Position numbers and translations under genes: made by a program. A stretch of DNA of 37,519 bases from Thermomicrobiales bacterium (GTDB lineage Bacteria > Chloroflexota > Chloroflexia > Thermomicrobiales > UBA6265), in the NCBI GenBank assembly GCA_020432165.1, contig JAGQGU010000020.1, positions 1-37,519 on the forward strand. The letters run 5' to 3'. The notes under the pieces were generated by a model. That model searched no databases. It was not told the DNA's origin and saw only the letters and a program-made list of their open reading frames with translations. Position 1 is the first letter of the stretch. Every line of letters begins with the position of its first letter. Below are positions 1 through 8,780 of the stretch, in pieces.

Positions 1-1460
1 CCGGATACTATCTGGACGCGATTCATAGCCATTGCATGGCACTCGCCATGCAGGATCGCTGGTGTGCCATCCATAAATTGGTCAGGGACATTCCCGAATC
101 CGATCTTCTGGAACACGACGATTTTGCGATGTGGGCCTTGTGGGGTGATGCCTATGATGGCAACTGGACCAATGTCAGTCGATTGCGCAGGTTCGTGATC
201 AATGCCTGGCGCAACTCCGATGACGCGATGCGGCATGGGCGCTCACTCATACTGCAAGCCGATATCGCCTGGGAGAACAGTGCTGATAACGATGCCTACA
301 CCTACGCTGCGGCAAGTTTTCAGGCTTTGCCAGAGGATGACCCTCAAGCATGTCTCTGTGCAGCAGTATTGGCAGAAACAGTCGCCCGGCAATTGGGAAA
401 CTCCTCCGCGATCGAGCATTGGTCCACCGTAAGCAACAACTATCGCAAGATGCTTTCGATAGGACCCGAATGGTGGCATATCGCCTGTGGGTTCAACCGT
501 GCCAGCCACGTTGCCCGAAGTGGCAATCTCGCCCTCGCATACAGCCAGAGTGCATTAGGAGTGGAACATGTTGATCCTGATTTCCCCAGAGCCAACTTCT
601 GGTTCCTGCTGCTGATGGCATATATCAATCTCGAACGAGGTTTGTATGACTCCGCCTGGGAAACGCTCGCAAAAGCTCAGGAATGCATCAATGGGGTACT
701 ACCGCAAGATATCTTCAACATGGCGATGGCGCAATATTACCTGGCAACCGGCGAACCCGAGAGCGCTCGCTCCCTTTTGGGTGTGGCCGGAAACACCATC
801 CACAACCGCCCGGATCTCAACTCTCATCGACTGCGATTGCTCGCTCAAACCGAGATGGCCGATGGTAATCTGGATCTCTCGTACGATATCCTGACGCGCT
901 GGACCCATGGCGAAGATACATGGCCGAAATACTTCGGGGAACCGCACCACTACATCCTGAAGGCGACTTTGCAGGTTTTGCGTGGCGATATCGCCAGCGC
1001 TCTGACGCTTACAGAAAACGTCATAGCAGAGAGCACAAAACGAGGTCATCTCTCGTATGTTGTGGCAGCCTCCGCCATTCGAGCCGAGTGTTATCAACGG
1101 CAAGGCAATCTTCCTCAGCGCGATGCCGCACTGGAGCATATAGCTGACCTTGATCCCAACGGGACGTTTGTACGCTCCTGCAGTCCCTTCGGCCGTGATG
1201 TCCGGCTCTTGAAAAGTGCACATCTACCGGCGTCCGCAAGTATCCCGGTGAATCAGCGGGTAGCACTTACCAGACTCTCTACACGAGAGAAGGAGATTCT
1301 CTCCGCTGCGGCCCGTGGGCTGAATACGCGTCAGATTGCGGAGGAGTTCTTCCTTTCACAATCGACCGTGAAGAACCATATGTCATCGATCAACAAAAAG
1401 CTGGGTGTGCGCAGCCGCCGCGAAGCCGTGCTGATTACCTATCCGTTGCGGAAGAGATAG
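1..1460 (+). CDS. LuxR-family regulator with TPR-like region, 5'-truncated by window edge
   Basis: The frame is open from base 3, so the gene starts before the window; the first internal ATG is at 36. About 485 residues are visible. Most of the protein is helical and repeat-like with Ala/Leu-rich spacing (for example LAKAQECINGVLP and ALTLTENVIAESTKRG), consistent with the TPR-like middle of MalT/LAL-type regulators. The last ~65 residues are a clear LuxR/GerE helix-turn-helix: LSTREKEILSAAARGLNTRQ, then IAEEFFLSQSTVKNHMSSI and NKKLGVRSRREAV. It should bind DNA as a transcriptional activator; its ligand, and any N-terminal ATPase domain, lie outside the window. It is followed by a strong terminator and points toward the peptide-binding-protein genes, which are on the other strand, so a regulatory link to them is only a guess. 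Confidence 0.85.
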   Translation, partial: GYYLDAIHSHCMALAMQDRWCAIHKLVRDIPESDLLEHDDFAMWALWGDAYDGNWTNVSRLRRFVINAWRNSDDAMRHGRSLILQADIAWENSADNDAYTYAAASFQALPEDDPQACLCAAVLAETVARQLGNSSAIEHWSTVSNNYRKMLSIGPEWWHIACGFNRASHVARSGNLALAYSQSALGVEHVDPDFPRANFWFLLLMAYINLERGLYDSAWETLAKAQECINGVLPQDIFNMAMAQYYLATGEPESARSLLGVAGNTIHNRPDLNSHRLRLLAQTEMADGNLDLSYDILTRWTHGEDTWPKYFGEPHHYILKATLQVLRGDIASALTLTENVIAESTKRGHLSYVVAASAIRAECYQRQGNLPQRDAALEHIADLDPNGTFVRSCSPFGRDVRLLKSAHLPASASIPVNQRVALTRLSTREKEILSAAARGLNTRQIAEEFFLSQSTVKNHMSSINKKLGVRSRREAVLITYPLRKR

Positions 1461-1505
1461 TTTCGCATTTATCCATGTCGTTGCGTACGACAACGTGAAA
1501 CAGTA

Positions 1506-1545
1506 GGAAGGAGGCGGGGGCATTTTCCCCGCCTCCTTCCGTTTT
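1506..1545 (+). terminator. Rho-independent terminator of the LuxR-type gene
   Basis: A perfect 14-bp stem (1506-1519 pairs with 1527-1540) has a seven-base loop and is followed by GTTTTC. It lies 46 bases after the stop codon of the LuxR-type gene. Confidence 0.9.
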
Positions 1546-1798
1546 CGACCGCCGGGTATAAAACCATCAGTACCGTGAAAACGGATAACGATGGGGCAGC
1601 GGAAGCGTAGACCTGGGCCTCGGAGTGCCGAAGGCACGGAGAGTTGCCCGGGTTCCAGGAGTCACCCCCGCGGAATTCTGGCGCAGATGGCGGAGTTGAC
1701 CGCGTTCGCCGGGTATCAAACCCGGCGCTACCAACCCGGGCACCGCATTGCCGAAGGTGGCAGCTTGCTGCCCTTATATGCAGGGCCCGGGTGTGCGT
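1541..1798. repeat. Hairpin-rich non-coding region with repeated motifs
   Basis: No gene is convincing here. The DNA is unusually rich in short inverted repeats: GTGCC/GGCAC at 1625-1637, CGCCGGG/CCCGGCG at 1707-1727, GGCAG/CTGCC at 1759-1772, GCCCT/AGGGC at 1770-1786, and ACCCGGGC/GCCCGGGT at 1734-1741 and 1785-1792, with a third related copy near 1646-1654. A short near-direct repeat, CGCCGGGTAT followed by (A/C)AAACC, occurs at about 1550 and 1707. This looks like a REP-type interspersed element, or a processed structured 3' region for the minus-strand gene ending at 1799. I see no T-run to make it a clear terminator. Confidence 0.5.
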
Positions 1799-3655
1799 TT
1801 AGACCCTGTTCCAGTTGGCGATGTTCCAATAGCTGAACTCGAATCCGCTCAGTGCGAGATTCTCGCGATTGAGGGTCTTGATAACGCCAGCCTTGGAACC
1901 GTAGCGCACCAGCGGCAATACGGCGGCATCATTGAAGAGGATATCGTTCAGCTGAATGAACATCTCCGCCGATTTGGCCGGATCCGGTTCAATTCTGGCA
2001 GCGCTGTAAATGGCGTCGTACTCCGGGTTGATGTACCGCTGCAGGTTCCGCCCGGTCCAGTTATTGCTCTTCTGGGCGATCTCCCGGCCATTCTCACCCG
2101 AATACCAGCGGATCATGTAGGCCACCGGTGGTGGCGCCCCCACACCGGATGCAAACTGGTTGATATCCTGGTAGAAGTGGCTGTTGTTTTGCTCGTTCCC
2201 GGCAGCATTGTCGAAGAAGATCGCGGAATCCACCGACTGAATATCGACATCGATGCCGATATCCTTCATGTTCTGCTTGAACACGGCCTGAATCTTCTGT
2301 CGCACCGCACTTACAGTGGTGAAGTGCACCAGCTTCAGGGCCACGCCATCCTTGGCGCGGAAATCGCCATCCATCACCCAACCAGCTTCGTCCAGCAAGG
2401 CCTTGGCGGCCTCGGGATCGTACACCAGCTCAGTGTTTGGCGATTCCATGCTCGGGATACCGCTGAGCACATTCTGCACCGGTGGTTCGTCCACCGGTCC
2501 AAAGTAGAACTGCTCGCTCATGAGCGTGCGATTGGTGCCGATGGTGATTGCCTTGCGCACCGCCAGATCGCTCAGGATGGGATGCGGGGTATTCATCTCG
2601 CTCCGCTGCCCATCGACCTCGGTATTGGGGTCGGAGAAGTTGAGGTTCATGCGCTCGATGGTAAGGCCACCATAGGTGACCAGCTCGCCCGGATTATCGG
2701 GGTTCTCCATGTCACGCAGAAGATCTGGCTCGACCGCCAGGTTCCAGGCGTAATCGAACTCACCGGTCTGAATCGAGGCACGCGCGGCAGATTGCGCATC
2801 GCCACCACCCTTCAGCACGACCCGCGAGAAGAAGGGCTTGTTCGATTCACGGTAGTTCTCGTTAATTGCGTACGTTACCTGATCGTTCGCCGAGAACTCT
2901 TCCACCACATATGGGCCGGTACCAATCGGCTTGCTGCGGAAAGCATCGGTCACGCTCTGGTCCGCACCCTCCAAGACATGCTTCGGGAGCACGGGGACCG
3001 AGCCCATACCGGTAAAGGCATCGGCCCAGGTTGGATTGGGATCAGCATAGGTGATCTTGATCGTCAGATCGTCAACAACCTCCTTCTCCGCAATCGGTTC
3101 GTAGAGACTGTAGGTGGTGGCGGCATTGTTGACATCCAGGATCCACTCGATGGTGAAGGCAATATCAGCCGCAGTGAGCGGTTCGCCATCGCTCCACAAC
3201 ACACCTTCCTTCAGGCGGAAGGTGACCGAGGTGAGATCCTCAGCGAGATCTCCATTGGCGGTGCTGGGGATCTGCGTCACCAGCTGTGGTGCCAGCATGC
3301 CATCGGCCAGACGCACCATCAGTGACTCCTGCACCAACCCGGCGGCGAGATTGTCCTTGTCACCCGTGGCAACAACACCGTTCAGCTGACTCGGTGCCTG
3401 CCACTGCAGGATCTTCACCTCGCCACCCTCGCCGCGCGTTTGCCCCTCGGTGTTCACTGACGGGATCACACCCTCGGCAGCGACGGCTGTCGCCTCCGGT
3501 GTCGCGCTCTGGGCGGCAGCATCGGTAATCATTAGCGCCACACCGGCACTCATACCGAGCCCCACCGCACGCTCGATAAAGTCACGGCGGTTCAACTCTC
3601 CCTTCAGTAATGCATTGTGCAATCGTGAAAACGGCCCTCGAATTTCGCTGCTCAT
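1799..3655 (-). CDS. Tat-exported peptide-type ABC transporter solute-binding protein (paralog 1)
   Basis: A 618-residue extracytoplasmic binding protein of the SBP_bac_5 (DppA/OppA-like) family, expected to capture oligopeptides or similar solutes for an ABC importer. The start at 3655 (MSSEIRGPF) was chosen over an upstream ATG at 3757 because it gives the same length and N-terminal layout as the two neighbouring paralogs and has an AGGGAG element upstream. A twin-arginine signal is visible at residues 23-24 (LNRRDFIERAVGLG), then a hydrophobic stretch ending AAAQS. Shared family motifs are GTGPYVVEEF, LKGGGDAQSAARASIQTGEF and NTEVDGQRSEMNTPHP. No permease or ATPase lies beside it, so it must work with components encoded elsewhere. 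The substrate cannot be deduced. Confidence 0.9.
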   Translation of the reverse strand: MSSEIRGPFSRLHNALLKGELNRRDFIERAVGLGMSAGVALMITDAAAQSATPEATAVAAEGVIPSVNTEGQTRGEGGEVKILQWQAPSQLNGVVATGDKDNLAAGLVQESLMVRLADGMLAPQLVTQIPSTANGDLAEDLTSVTFRLKEGVLWSDGEPLTAADIAFTIEWILDVNNAATTYSLYEPIAEKEVVDDLTIKITYADPNPTWADAFTGMGSVPVLPKHVLEGADQSVTDAFRSKPIGTGPYVVEEFSANDQVTYAINENYRESNKPFFSRVVLKGGGDAQSAARASIQTGEFDYAWNLAVEPDLLRDMENPDNPGELVTYGGLTIERMNLNFSDPNTEVDGQRSEMNTPHPILSDLAVRKAITIGTNRTLMSEQFYFGPVDEPPVQNVLSGIPSMESPNTELVYDPEAAKALLDEAGWVMDGDFRAKDGVALKLVHFTTVSAVRQKIQAVFKQNMKDIGIDVDIQSVDSAIFFDNAAGNEQNNSHFYQDINQFASGVGAPPPVAYMIRWYSGENGREIAQKSNNWTGRNLQRYINPEYDAIYSAARIEPDPAKSAEMFIQLNDILFNDAAVLPLVRYGSKAGVIKTLNRENLALSGFEFSYWNIANWNRV

Positions 3656-3766
3656 GTCGGGTCTTCTCCCTTGTTGTCTGCAGTTCGTCACGAACTGGTC
3701 TTTCCCACGAACGGGTATACCCATAGTACCGGATGATCGCAGTCTATGGGAACGCAACTTAACGAG

Positions 3767-3799
3767 AAAGGCCCGATCCGATATTCGGATCGAGCCTTT
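3767..3799 (-). terminator. Terminator after solute-binding protein paralog 2
   Basis: A long hairpin pairs AAAGGC with GCCTTT and CGATCCGA with TCGGATCG around a TAT loop, with one mismatch. On the minus strand it is followed by a pyrimidine-rich tail. It lies 25 bases beyond the stop of the gene ending at 3824, so paralogs 1 and 2 are separate transcripts. Confidence 0.8.
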
Positions 3800-3823
3800 C
3801 GCTGCAAACGAGGTTCGCTGACG

Positions 3824-5680
3824 TTACTCCGCCAGGTTCCAGTTCGCGATGTTCCAGTAGTCGTAGCTGTACGCAGCCAGCTCGAGGTTTTCCTGGCGCA
3901 GTCGCTTGCTGGAGCCGCGCGGCGAACCGACGACCACAAGCGGGGTGATGACATCATTGAGAATCACGATATCGTTCATCTCGATGAAGAGATCGGCCAA
4001 TGCTTCCGGATCGGTCTCGGTGCGGGCAGCTTCCCAGGCGACATCGAAGTCAGGATTCTGGTAGCGGGAGTTGTTGGAACCATTCCACTTGTTGCTGGCC
4101 TGGGCGATATTCTCACCATCCGGGCCGGAGTACCAGGCTTCGAAGAAGCTGAGCGGGCGCGGAGTGCTCGGCACGCTCTGGTACATGCACAGATCCCAGT
4201 AGAAGTGGTTGATGTTCTGATCGTTACCCTCAGAACCGTCGAAGTAGATACCGGCATCGATCTGCTCAAGCGTCACATCGATACCAACGGCCTTCAAACC
4301 GGCCTGGGCAACCACCTGGGTCTTCTGGCGAACGGCGTTAACTGTGGTGGCGTAAACGCCCTTGAGCTGAACGCCATCCTTGGCGCGGACACCGCTGCCA
4401 TCGTCCACCCAACCGGCTTCGTCGAGGATAGCCTTGGCGCCATCCGGATCGAATGCCCAGGAGGTGTTCGGGCTATCGGTGCGCGGATCACCATTGAGGA
4501 TGTTCACAGCGTGCGGCTGGCCGTTGCCATAGAAGTTATTGGCAATGGTCTCGCGATCGATGGCCATGTTCATGGCCTTGCGCACGGCATCATCGGCGAG
4601 CCACGGGTGTGGTGTGTTCATCTCACTGCGCTGACCATCCACTTCCGTGTTCGGGTCAGAGAAGTTGTAGTTGATGCGTTCCACCGCGACGCCCGGATAC
4701 GGCACGAGCAGGCCCGGATTGTCATCAGCAATCATGGCTTCCAGCACGTCCGGCTCAACCTGGAGGTTCCAGGCGAAGTCGTACTCACCGGTCTGCACCA
4801 CGGCACGCGCAGCAGCAGCGGCATCGCCACCACCCTTGATCGTGACGCGGCTGAAGAACGGCTTGTTCGGCTCGCGATAGTTGTCGTTCGGCAGGAGGGT
4901 CATCGTGTCGTTCGGGGTGAAGCTCTCCAACTTGTACGGGCCTGTACCAATTGGGGACATCAGGAACGTTTCGTGAGCGCCCTCTACCTCAAGCACATGC
5001 TTGGGATAGACGTAACCGGTGCTGGTACCAGCAAATGGCGTGAACCAGAACGGGTTCGGCGCGGAGAAGTTCACCTTGATGGTGAGGTCATCGACAATCT
5101 CGTAATCGGAGATGGGTTCGAAGACACCAATGTTCACCGAGGCATTGTCTGGATTCTTCACCCAATCGATGGTGAATCCAACATCGGCGGAGGAGAATGG
5201 CTCGCCATCGCTCCAAAGCACACCTTCGGACAGGCTCAACTGCACCCAGGTCATGTCATCGGCGAGATCGCCATCAGCCTGGGATGGCATCTTGGAGAGC
5301 AGGTTCGGCACCATCGAAGCATCGCTCAGATAGTGAATGAGCGGCTCGATGATGGTCACAGCACCAAGAATGTCCTTCACACCAGTGGAGACATGTGGGC
5401 TGAGCATGGAAGCGGGCTGCCACTGAATAATGTTCAGATCGCCACCGGCGCCACGGGTCTGGCCTTCGGTGCCGACTTCCGGACGGGTGCGGGCCTCGCC
5501 AGCATCAGTTGCCACAGCGGTGGCATCCTGCGCGGAGACCTGGCTGCCAAGGAAGGTAACGAGCGGTGCACTCACACCGAGTGCGGCAGCGCCCTGGGCA
5601 AAGCCACGGCGGCTGATCTTGCCGGCCTTGAACGAATCAAACAATTCGCGCAACGGACCGGTGGTCTTGTTCTGATCCAT
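3824..5680 (-). CDS. Tat-exported peptide-type ABC transporter solute-binding protein (paralog 2)
   Basis: A 618-residue SBP_bac_5 family protein and a clear paralog of its two neighbours. The ATG at 5680 is fixed by a strong AAGGAGG eight bases upstream (5689-5695). The N-terminus carries a Tat motif at residues 24-25 (ISRRGFAQGAAALGVS) and a predicted cleavage region near QVSAQDATA. Family motifs seen are IGTGPYKLESFTPND, TIKGGGDAAAAARAVVQTGE and NTEVDGQRSEMNTPHP. It probably binds a peptide or other small organic solute outside the membrane. It is flanked by its own terminator downstream and a 280-base leader upstream, so it is likely regulated independently of the other two copies. No transporter membrane genes accompany it. 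Confidence 0.9.
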   Translation of the reverse strand: MDQNKTTGPLRELFDSFKAGKISRRGFAQGAAALGVSAPLVTFLGSQVSAQDATAVATDAGEARTRPEVGTEGQTRGAGGDLNIIQWQPASMLSPHVSTGVKDILGAVTIIEPLIHYLSDASMVPNLLSKMPSQADGDLADDMTWVQLSLSEGVLWSDGEPFSSADVGFTIDWVKNPDNASVNIGVFEPISDYEIVDDLTIKVNFSAPNPFWFTPFAGTSTGYVYPKHVLEVEGAHETFLMSPIGTGPYKLESFTPNDTMTLLPNDNYREPNKPFFSRVTIKGGGDAAAAARAVVQTGEYDFAWNLQVEPDVLEAMIADDNPGLLVPYPGVAVERINYNFSDPNTEVDGQRSEMNTPHPWLADDAVRKAMNMAIDRETIANNFYGNGQPHAVNILNGDPRTDSPNTSWAFDPDGAKAILDEAGWVDDGSGVRAKDGVQLKGVYATTVNAVRQKTQVVAQAGLKAVGIDVTLEQIDAGIYFDGSEGNDQNINHFYWDLCMYQSVPSTPRPLSFFEAWYSGPDGENIAQASNKWNGSNNSRYQNPDFDVAWEAARTETDPEALADLFIEMNDIVILNDVITPLVVVGSPRGSSKRLRQENLELAAYSYDYWNIANWNLAE

Positions 5681-5960
5681 GAATGGAACCTCCTTCGTGC
5701 TTCGGGCACGAATTCCTTCTCAAAACGACGAGTCTGTTCGCCGCTATCCATACCTGTGCTACTTGCCGTTACCGGCAGCCACATGCCGAACGATAACCAG
5801 TGGATCATTGCATTCGCGATCCACCAGCCAACATCATTGTCGGCATATGAGCATAGCTCAAACCTTTTCGGTTCAGTAGCATTGACCGCATTGTACGGGA
5901 GTCGACCTTGTGGTTGCAAGGTAAATTCCCCCAACTACTCGGCATAACGCCCAAAACAAG
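5681..5960 (-). promoter_or_regulatory. Leader/promoter region of paralog 2
   Basis: About 280 bases without a gene. It contains the strong ribosome-binding site AAGGAGG at 5689-5695, a small palindrome TGAGC-ATA-GCTCA at 5848-5860 and a CCTTG/CAAGG hairpin near 5907-5922. I could not identify a convincing -35/-10 pair. The palindrome could be an operator, but this is weak. Confidence 0.35.
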
Positions 5961-5991
5961 GCACCGGGTGATCACAAAGACCACCCGGTGC
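5961..5991 (-). terminator. Terminator after solute-binding protein paralog 3
   Basis: A 10-bp perfect stem (GCACCGGGTG at 5961-5970 with CACCCGGTGC at 5982-5991) is followed on the minus strand by CTTGTTTTGG. It lies 16 bases beyond the stop codon of the gene ending at 6008. Confidence 0.85.
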
Positions 5992-6007
5992 AGTTTGTAT
6001 GGTGAAA

Positions 6008-7870
6008 CTAGTCCGCCAGATTCCAGTTGGCAATGTTCGCGTACGCGCCGGAGAAACCACCGGTGATGAGGTTCTCCATACGCAGCTTGTTGGATGCGAG
6101 GCTGCCGCCACCGACCAGCACGACGGGCACGAGCACGTCATTGTCTACGATCATGTCGTTCAGCGCGATAAATTTCTCAATCAACGCATTCGGATCGGTT
6201 TCGGTGGCGGTTGATCGCCAGAGTTCGTCGTACTCCTCGTTGCGCCAACGGCAGAGATTGCTCCCACTCCAACTATTGGATTCCTGGGCGACATTCTCGC
6301 CATTCGGACCGGAGTACCACTGCGCCATATAGGAGAGCGGTCGGGTACTGCCCTGCGGCATGACATAGAGCATCAGATCCCACGGGAACTTGCTGAAGCT
6401 CTGCTCGTTACCAACCGAGTTATCGAAGAAGATGCCGGAATCTATCGTCTCCAGCTGGATACGCATACCGATATCTTCCAGGTTCTGCTTGATCACCGAT
6501 TGCGCCTTCTGGCGTCGACTGGAGACCGCGGATGCGAAGACGAAGTCGAGCTTGACGCCGTCCTTCGCCCGAATATCGCCATCCATCACCCAACCAGCGT
6601 CCTCAAGTGCCTGGGCAGCCGCAGCGGAGTCAAACGACCAGCTGGTGTTGGGCGAGTAGACCGAGGGGTCACCATTGACGACATTGACGCCAGCGGTGGC
6701 ACCGGAACCATAGAACTCATCGGCGATAAGCTGGCGATTGATGGCCAGGTTCAGCGCCCGACGTACAGCGGGATCGGACATCGCCGGGTGAGGTGTATTC
6801 ATCTCGCTCACCTGACCATCCACTTCCGTGTTGGGATCGCTATGGTTGATGGCCATACGCTCGACGTTCACTGGCGGCGCTGGCACTTCTGCACCGAGAG
6901 CGTCCGCGGTCATCAGGCTGGCCATCACATCCGGCTCCAGGCCTGGCGGCCAAGCGAAGTCGAACTCACCGGTCTGCAATACCGCGCGCGCCGAGGCGGC
7001 ACCATCACCACCACCCTTGAGGTAGACACTTGAGAAGAATGGCTTGTTCGCTTCGCGATAGTTCTCGTTCACTTCATACTGAATCTCATCGTTCGGAGTG
7101 AAGCTTGTCACCTTGAACGGGCCCGTACCGACGGGGTTAATGATGAAGGCTTCGGCGGCACCCTCGGCCTCGAAGACATGCTTGGGGTATAGCGAACCCA
7201 GTGTGTAACCGGTGAAGGGCTCGAACCAGAATGGATTCGGCGCGGCAAAGCTCACAACCGCGGTGAGATCATCCTGGACTTCCACTCCCGAGATCGATTC
7301 GTACTTGCTCTTGGAGGAGGAGGCATTATCCGGGTTCAGCACCCATTCGACCGTGAACTTGATATCCTCGGCCGTGACAGGCTCGCCATCGCTCCAGAGA
7401 AGTCCCTCCTTGAGCTTGAATGTGACCGAGAGTCCATCCTCCGCCAACAGCCCATTTTCCAACGACGGCACTTCTTCCACGAGAACACCATAGAGGGAAG
7501 CATCAGAGAGGTAACCAAGCAATGGCTCGACGACGAGCTGGGCGGCATCGAAATCCTTGTAGCCAGTGGAAGCGTGGGCACTCAGGTTTGTGGGGGCCTG
7601 ATACTGAATAATTCGAATCTCTCCACCTTCGCCACGGGTCTGATTCTCGGTGCCGATATCGCTGGGGGATCCGTCGGAAGCAAAAACGTCCTCGGCTGCG
7701 TCGGTGGCTACCGGAGTGGCATCCTGTGCGGCAACGCGATAGGCGACAGCAGTCGCGAGCGCTGGCGCAAGGCCAAGAGCGCTCGCTCGCCGTATGAAAG
7801 TACGGCGATTGATCACACCGGTACGGAGTTGTTCCACGAGTTCTTGCGCGTTCACAGTGTTTTTGTTCAC
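6008..7870 (-). CDS. Tat-exported peptide-type ABC transporter solute-binding protein (paralog 3)
   Basis: A 620-residue SBP_bac_5 protein, third member of the tandem set. I chose a GTG start at 7870, preceded by AAGGA at a normal distance. It removes an unlikely 28-residue extension and gives the same length as the other copies. The Tat motif sits at residues 22-23 (INRRTFIRRASALG) and the mature protein begins near AAQDATPVATD. Characteristic segments are VGTGPFKVTSFTPNDE, YLKGGGDGAASARAVLQTGE and NTEVDGQVSEMNTPHP. It is expected to be tethered or free outside the membrane and to deliver a solute to an ABC importer not encoded here. It differs from paralogs 1 and 2 most in the C-terminal half, which suggests a different ligand. 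Confidence 0.9.
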   Translation of the reverse strand: MNKNTVNAQELVEQLRTGVINRRTFIRRASALGLAPALATAVAYRVAAQDATPVATDAAEDVFASDGSPSDIGTENQTRGEGGEIRIIQYQAPTNLSAHASTGYKDFDAAQLVVEPLLGYLSDASLYGVLVEEVPSLENGLLAEDGLSVTFKLKEGLLWSDGEPVTAEDIKFTVEWVLNPDNASSSKSKYESISGVEVQDDLTAVVSFAAPNPFWFEPFTGYTLGSLYPKHVFEAEGAAEAFIINPVGTGPFKVTSFTPNDEIQYEVNENYREANKPFFSSVYLKGGGDGAASARAVLQTGEFDFAWPPGLEPDVMASLMTADALGAEVPAPPVNVERMAINHSDPNTEVDGQVSEMNTPHPAMSDPAVRRALNLAINRQLIADEFYGSGATAGVNVVNGDPSVYSPNTSWSFDSAAAAQALEDAGWVMDGDIRAKDGVKLDFVFASAVSSRRQKAQSVIKQNLEDIGMRIQLETIDSGIFFDNSVGNEQSFSKFPWDLMLYVMPQGSTRPLSYMAQWYSGPNGENVAQESNSWSGSNLCRWRNEEYDELWRSTATETDPNALIEKFIALNDMIVDNDVLVPVVLVGGGSLASNKLRMENLITGGFSGAYANIANWNLAD

Positions 7871-7981
7871 AGGTCTATCCTTAATCTGGGAGCGACGTTT
7901 CGAACGAACAGAATGACGATCGCAGCACTGCGTATTGGGCAACATTGCCCGCATGAAGAACTCCGGGTACCCTCCTTTCGC

Positions 7982-8010
7982 GTACCGCGGTCCAGGGCCT
8001 CCAGCGGTAC
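7982..8010. promoter_or_regulatory. Inverted repeat between paralog 3 and the PAP2 gene
   Basis: GTACCGC (7982-7988) and GCGGTAC (8004-8010) form a perfect 7-bp stem in the divergent intergenic region 7871-8066. It could be an operator or part of the long 5' leader of the binding-protein gene. The function is unknown. Confidence 0.35.
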
Positions 8011-8066
8011 CATTCAGCTATTGCTCGTACTCGATATATCGGCATCGTAAGGAACAAGAGACAATA

Positions 8067-8780
8067 GTGCAATACATGACCCCGATAATCGGCAATGCAG
8101 AGCGTCCATCTCGCGGGATTCCAGTGGTGGCGATTGCGCTACTGGGTATGGCAACCATCCTCGGCGTATGGTCGGCTGGGGACAATGTCCATGCTCTGGA
8201 CCTCCGGGTTTCGACCCGGGTTCAGCAGTGGCAGGGCAGTCTGCCATCGTTCCTGCAGCGAATAGCGGATATGTCTGGAGACACCATCGGTGCAATCGTG
8301 GCGCTGACACTTTTGCTGATCATTGCAATTCTGGTCAAACGCCCCGCAGAGATCCGCTTTGTGATGGTTGTTGCCTGCTTTCGGGTGGTCTGTATGTTCC
8401 TGAAGGATATCTTCAACTCACCGCGACCAACCGGAAATCTGGTGGAGCTGCTGCGTCACTATGACAATACCGGCTATCCCAGTGGCCATAGCGCCACTGC
8501 CGCCATGATCGCGACAGCACTGGTGATTCTGGTGTTCCGGCACACTGACCGCAAGATGATCCGCTGGCTGGTGCTCGCGTTGGCTGCAGGCTTCGCGCTG
8601 CTGGTGGGATGGAGCCGCATCTGGGCCGGAGCACACTGGCCAACGGATGTTCTGGGTGGCTGGAGTTACGGGGTGGGGTTCACGCTGCTGGCATCCTGGA
8701 TCGTCTTCAATGATCAGCAGCAGGACACAACATCTCCTGACCGTGCGACACCACCCATCACATCCGCGGCAGATAGGTGA
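8067..8780 (+). CDS. PAP2-family membrane phosphatase
   Basis: A membrane phosphatase of the type-2 phosphatidic acid phosphatase superfamily, which removes phosphate from lipid phosphates such as undecaprenyl pyrophosphate or phosphatidate at the outer membrane face. All three catalytic motifs are present (GTG-start numbering): K113-x6-R120-P (KDIFNSPRP), P138-S-G-H141 (YPSGHSA) and S183-R-x5-H190-x3-D194 (SRIWAGAHWPTD). About five or six hydrophobic segments surround them. The GTG at 8067 with AAGAG six bases upstream is the preferred start; ATG 8076 is an alternative. The last 23 bases overlap the convergent gene at 8758. A role in recycling the lipid carrier used by the polysaccharide locus is possible but not shown. 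Confidence 0.88.
   Translation: MQYMTPIIGNAERPSRGIPVVAIALLGMATILGVWSAGDNVHALDLRVSTRVQQWQGSLPSFLQRIADMSGDTIGAIVALTLLLIIAILVKRPAEIRFVMVVACFRVVCMFLKDIFNSPRPTGNLVELLRHYDNTGYPSGHSATAAMIATALVILVFRHTDRKMIRWLVLALAAGFALLVGWSRIWAGAHWPTDVLGGWSYGVGFTLLASWIVFNDQQQDTTSPDRATPPITSAADR

Noticed and set aside
3774-3792. Another copy of the TCCGA/TCGGA operator
   Set aside because: CCGATCCGA-TAT-TCGGATCG resembles it, but the spacer is three bases and it forms the stem of a terminator after paralog 2.
3746-5947. A 733-codon open frame on the plus strand opposite binding-protein paralog 2
   Set aside because: It has no recognisable domain, and similar long antisense frames lie opposite paralog 1 (1748-3325) and the helicase (9244-11214). 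They follow from the strong codon bias of the real minus-strand genes.
7960-8010. T-box-like bases (GTACCGCGG) upstream of binding-protein paralog 3
   Set aside because: The rest of the T-box signature (AGGGTGG-N-ACCGCG with specifier stem and terminator) is missing, and the gene is not an aminoacyl-tRNA or amino-acid synthesis gene.
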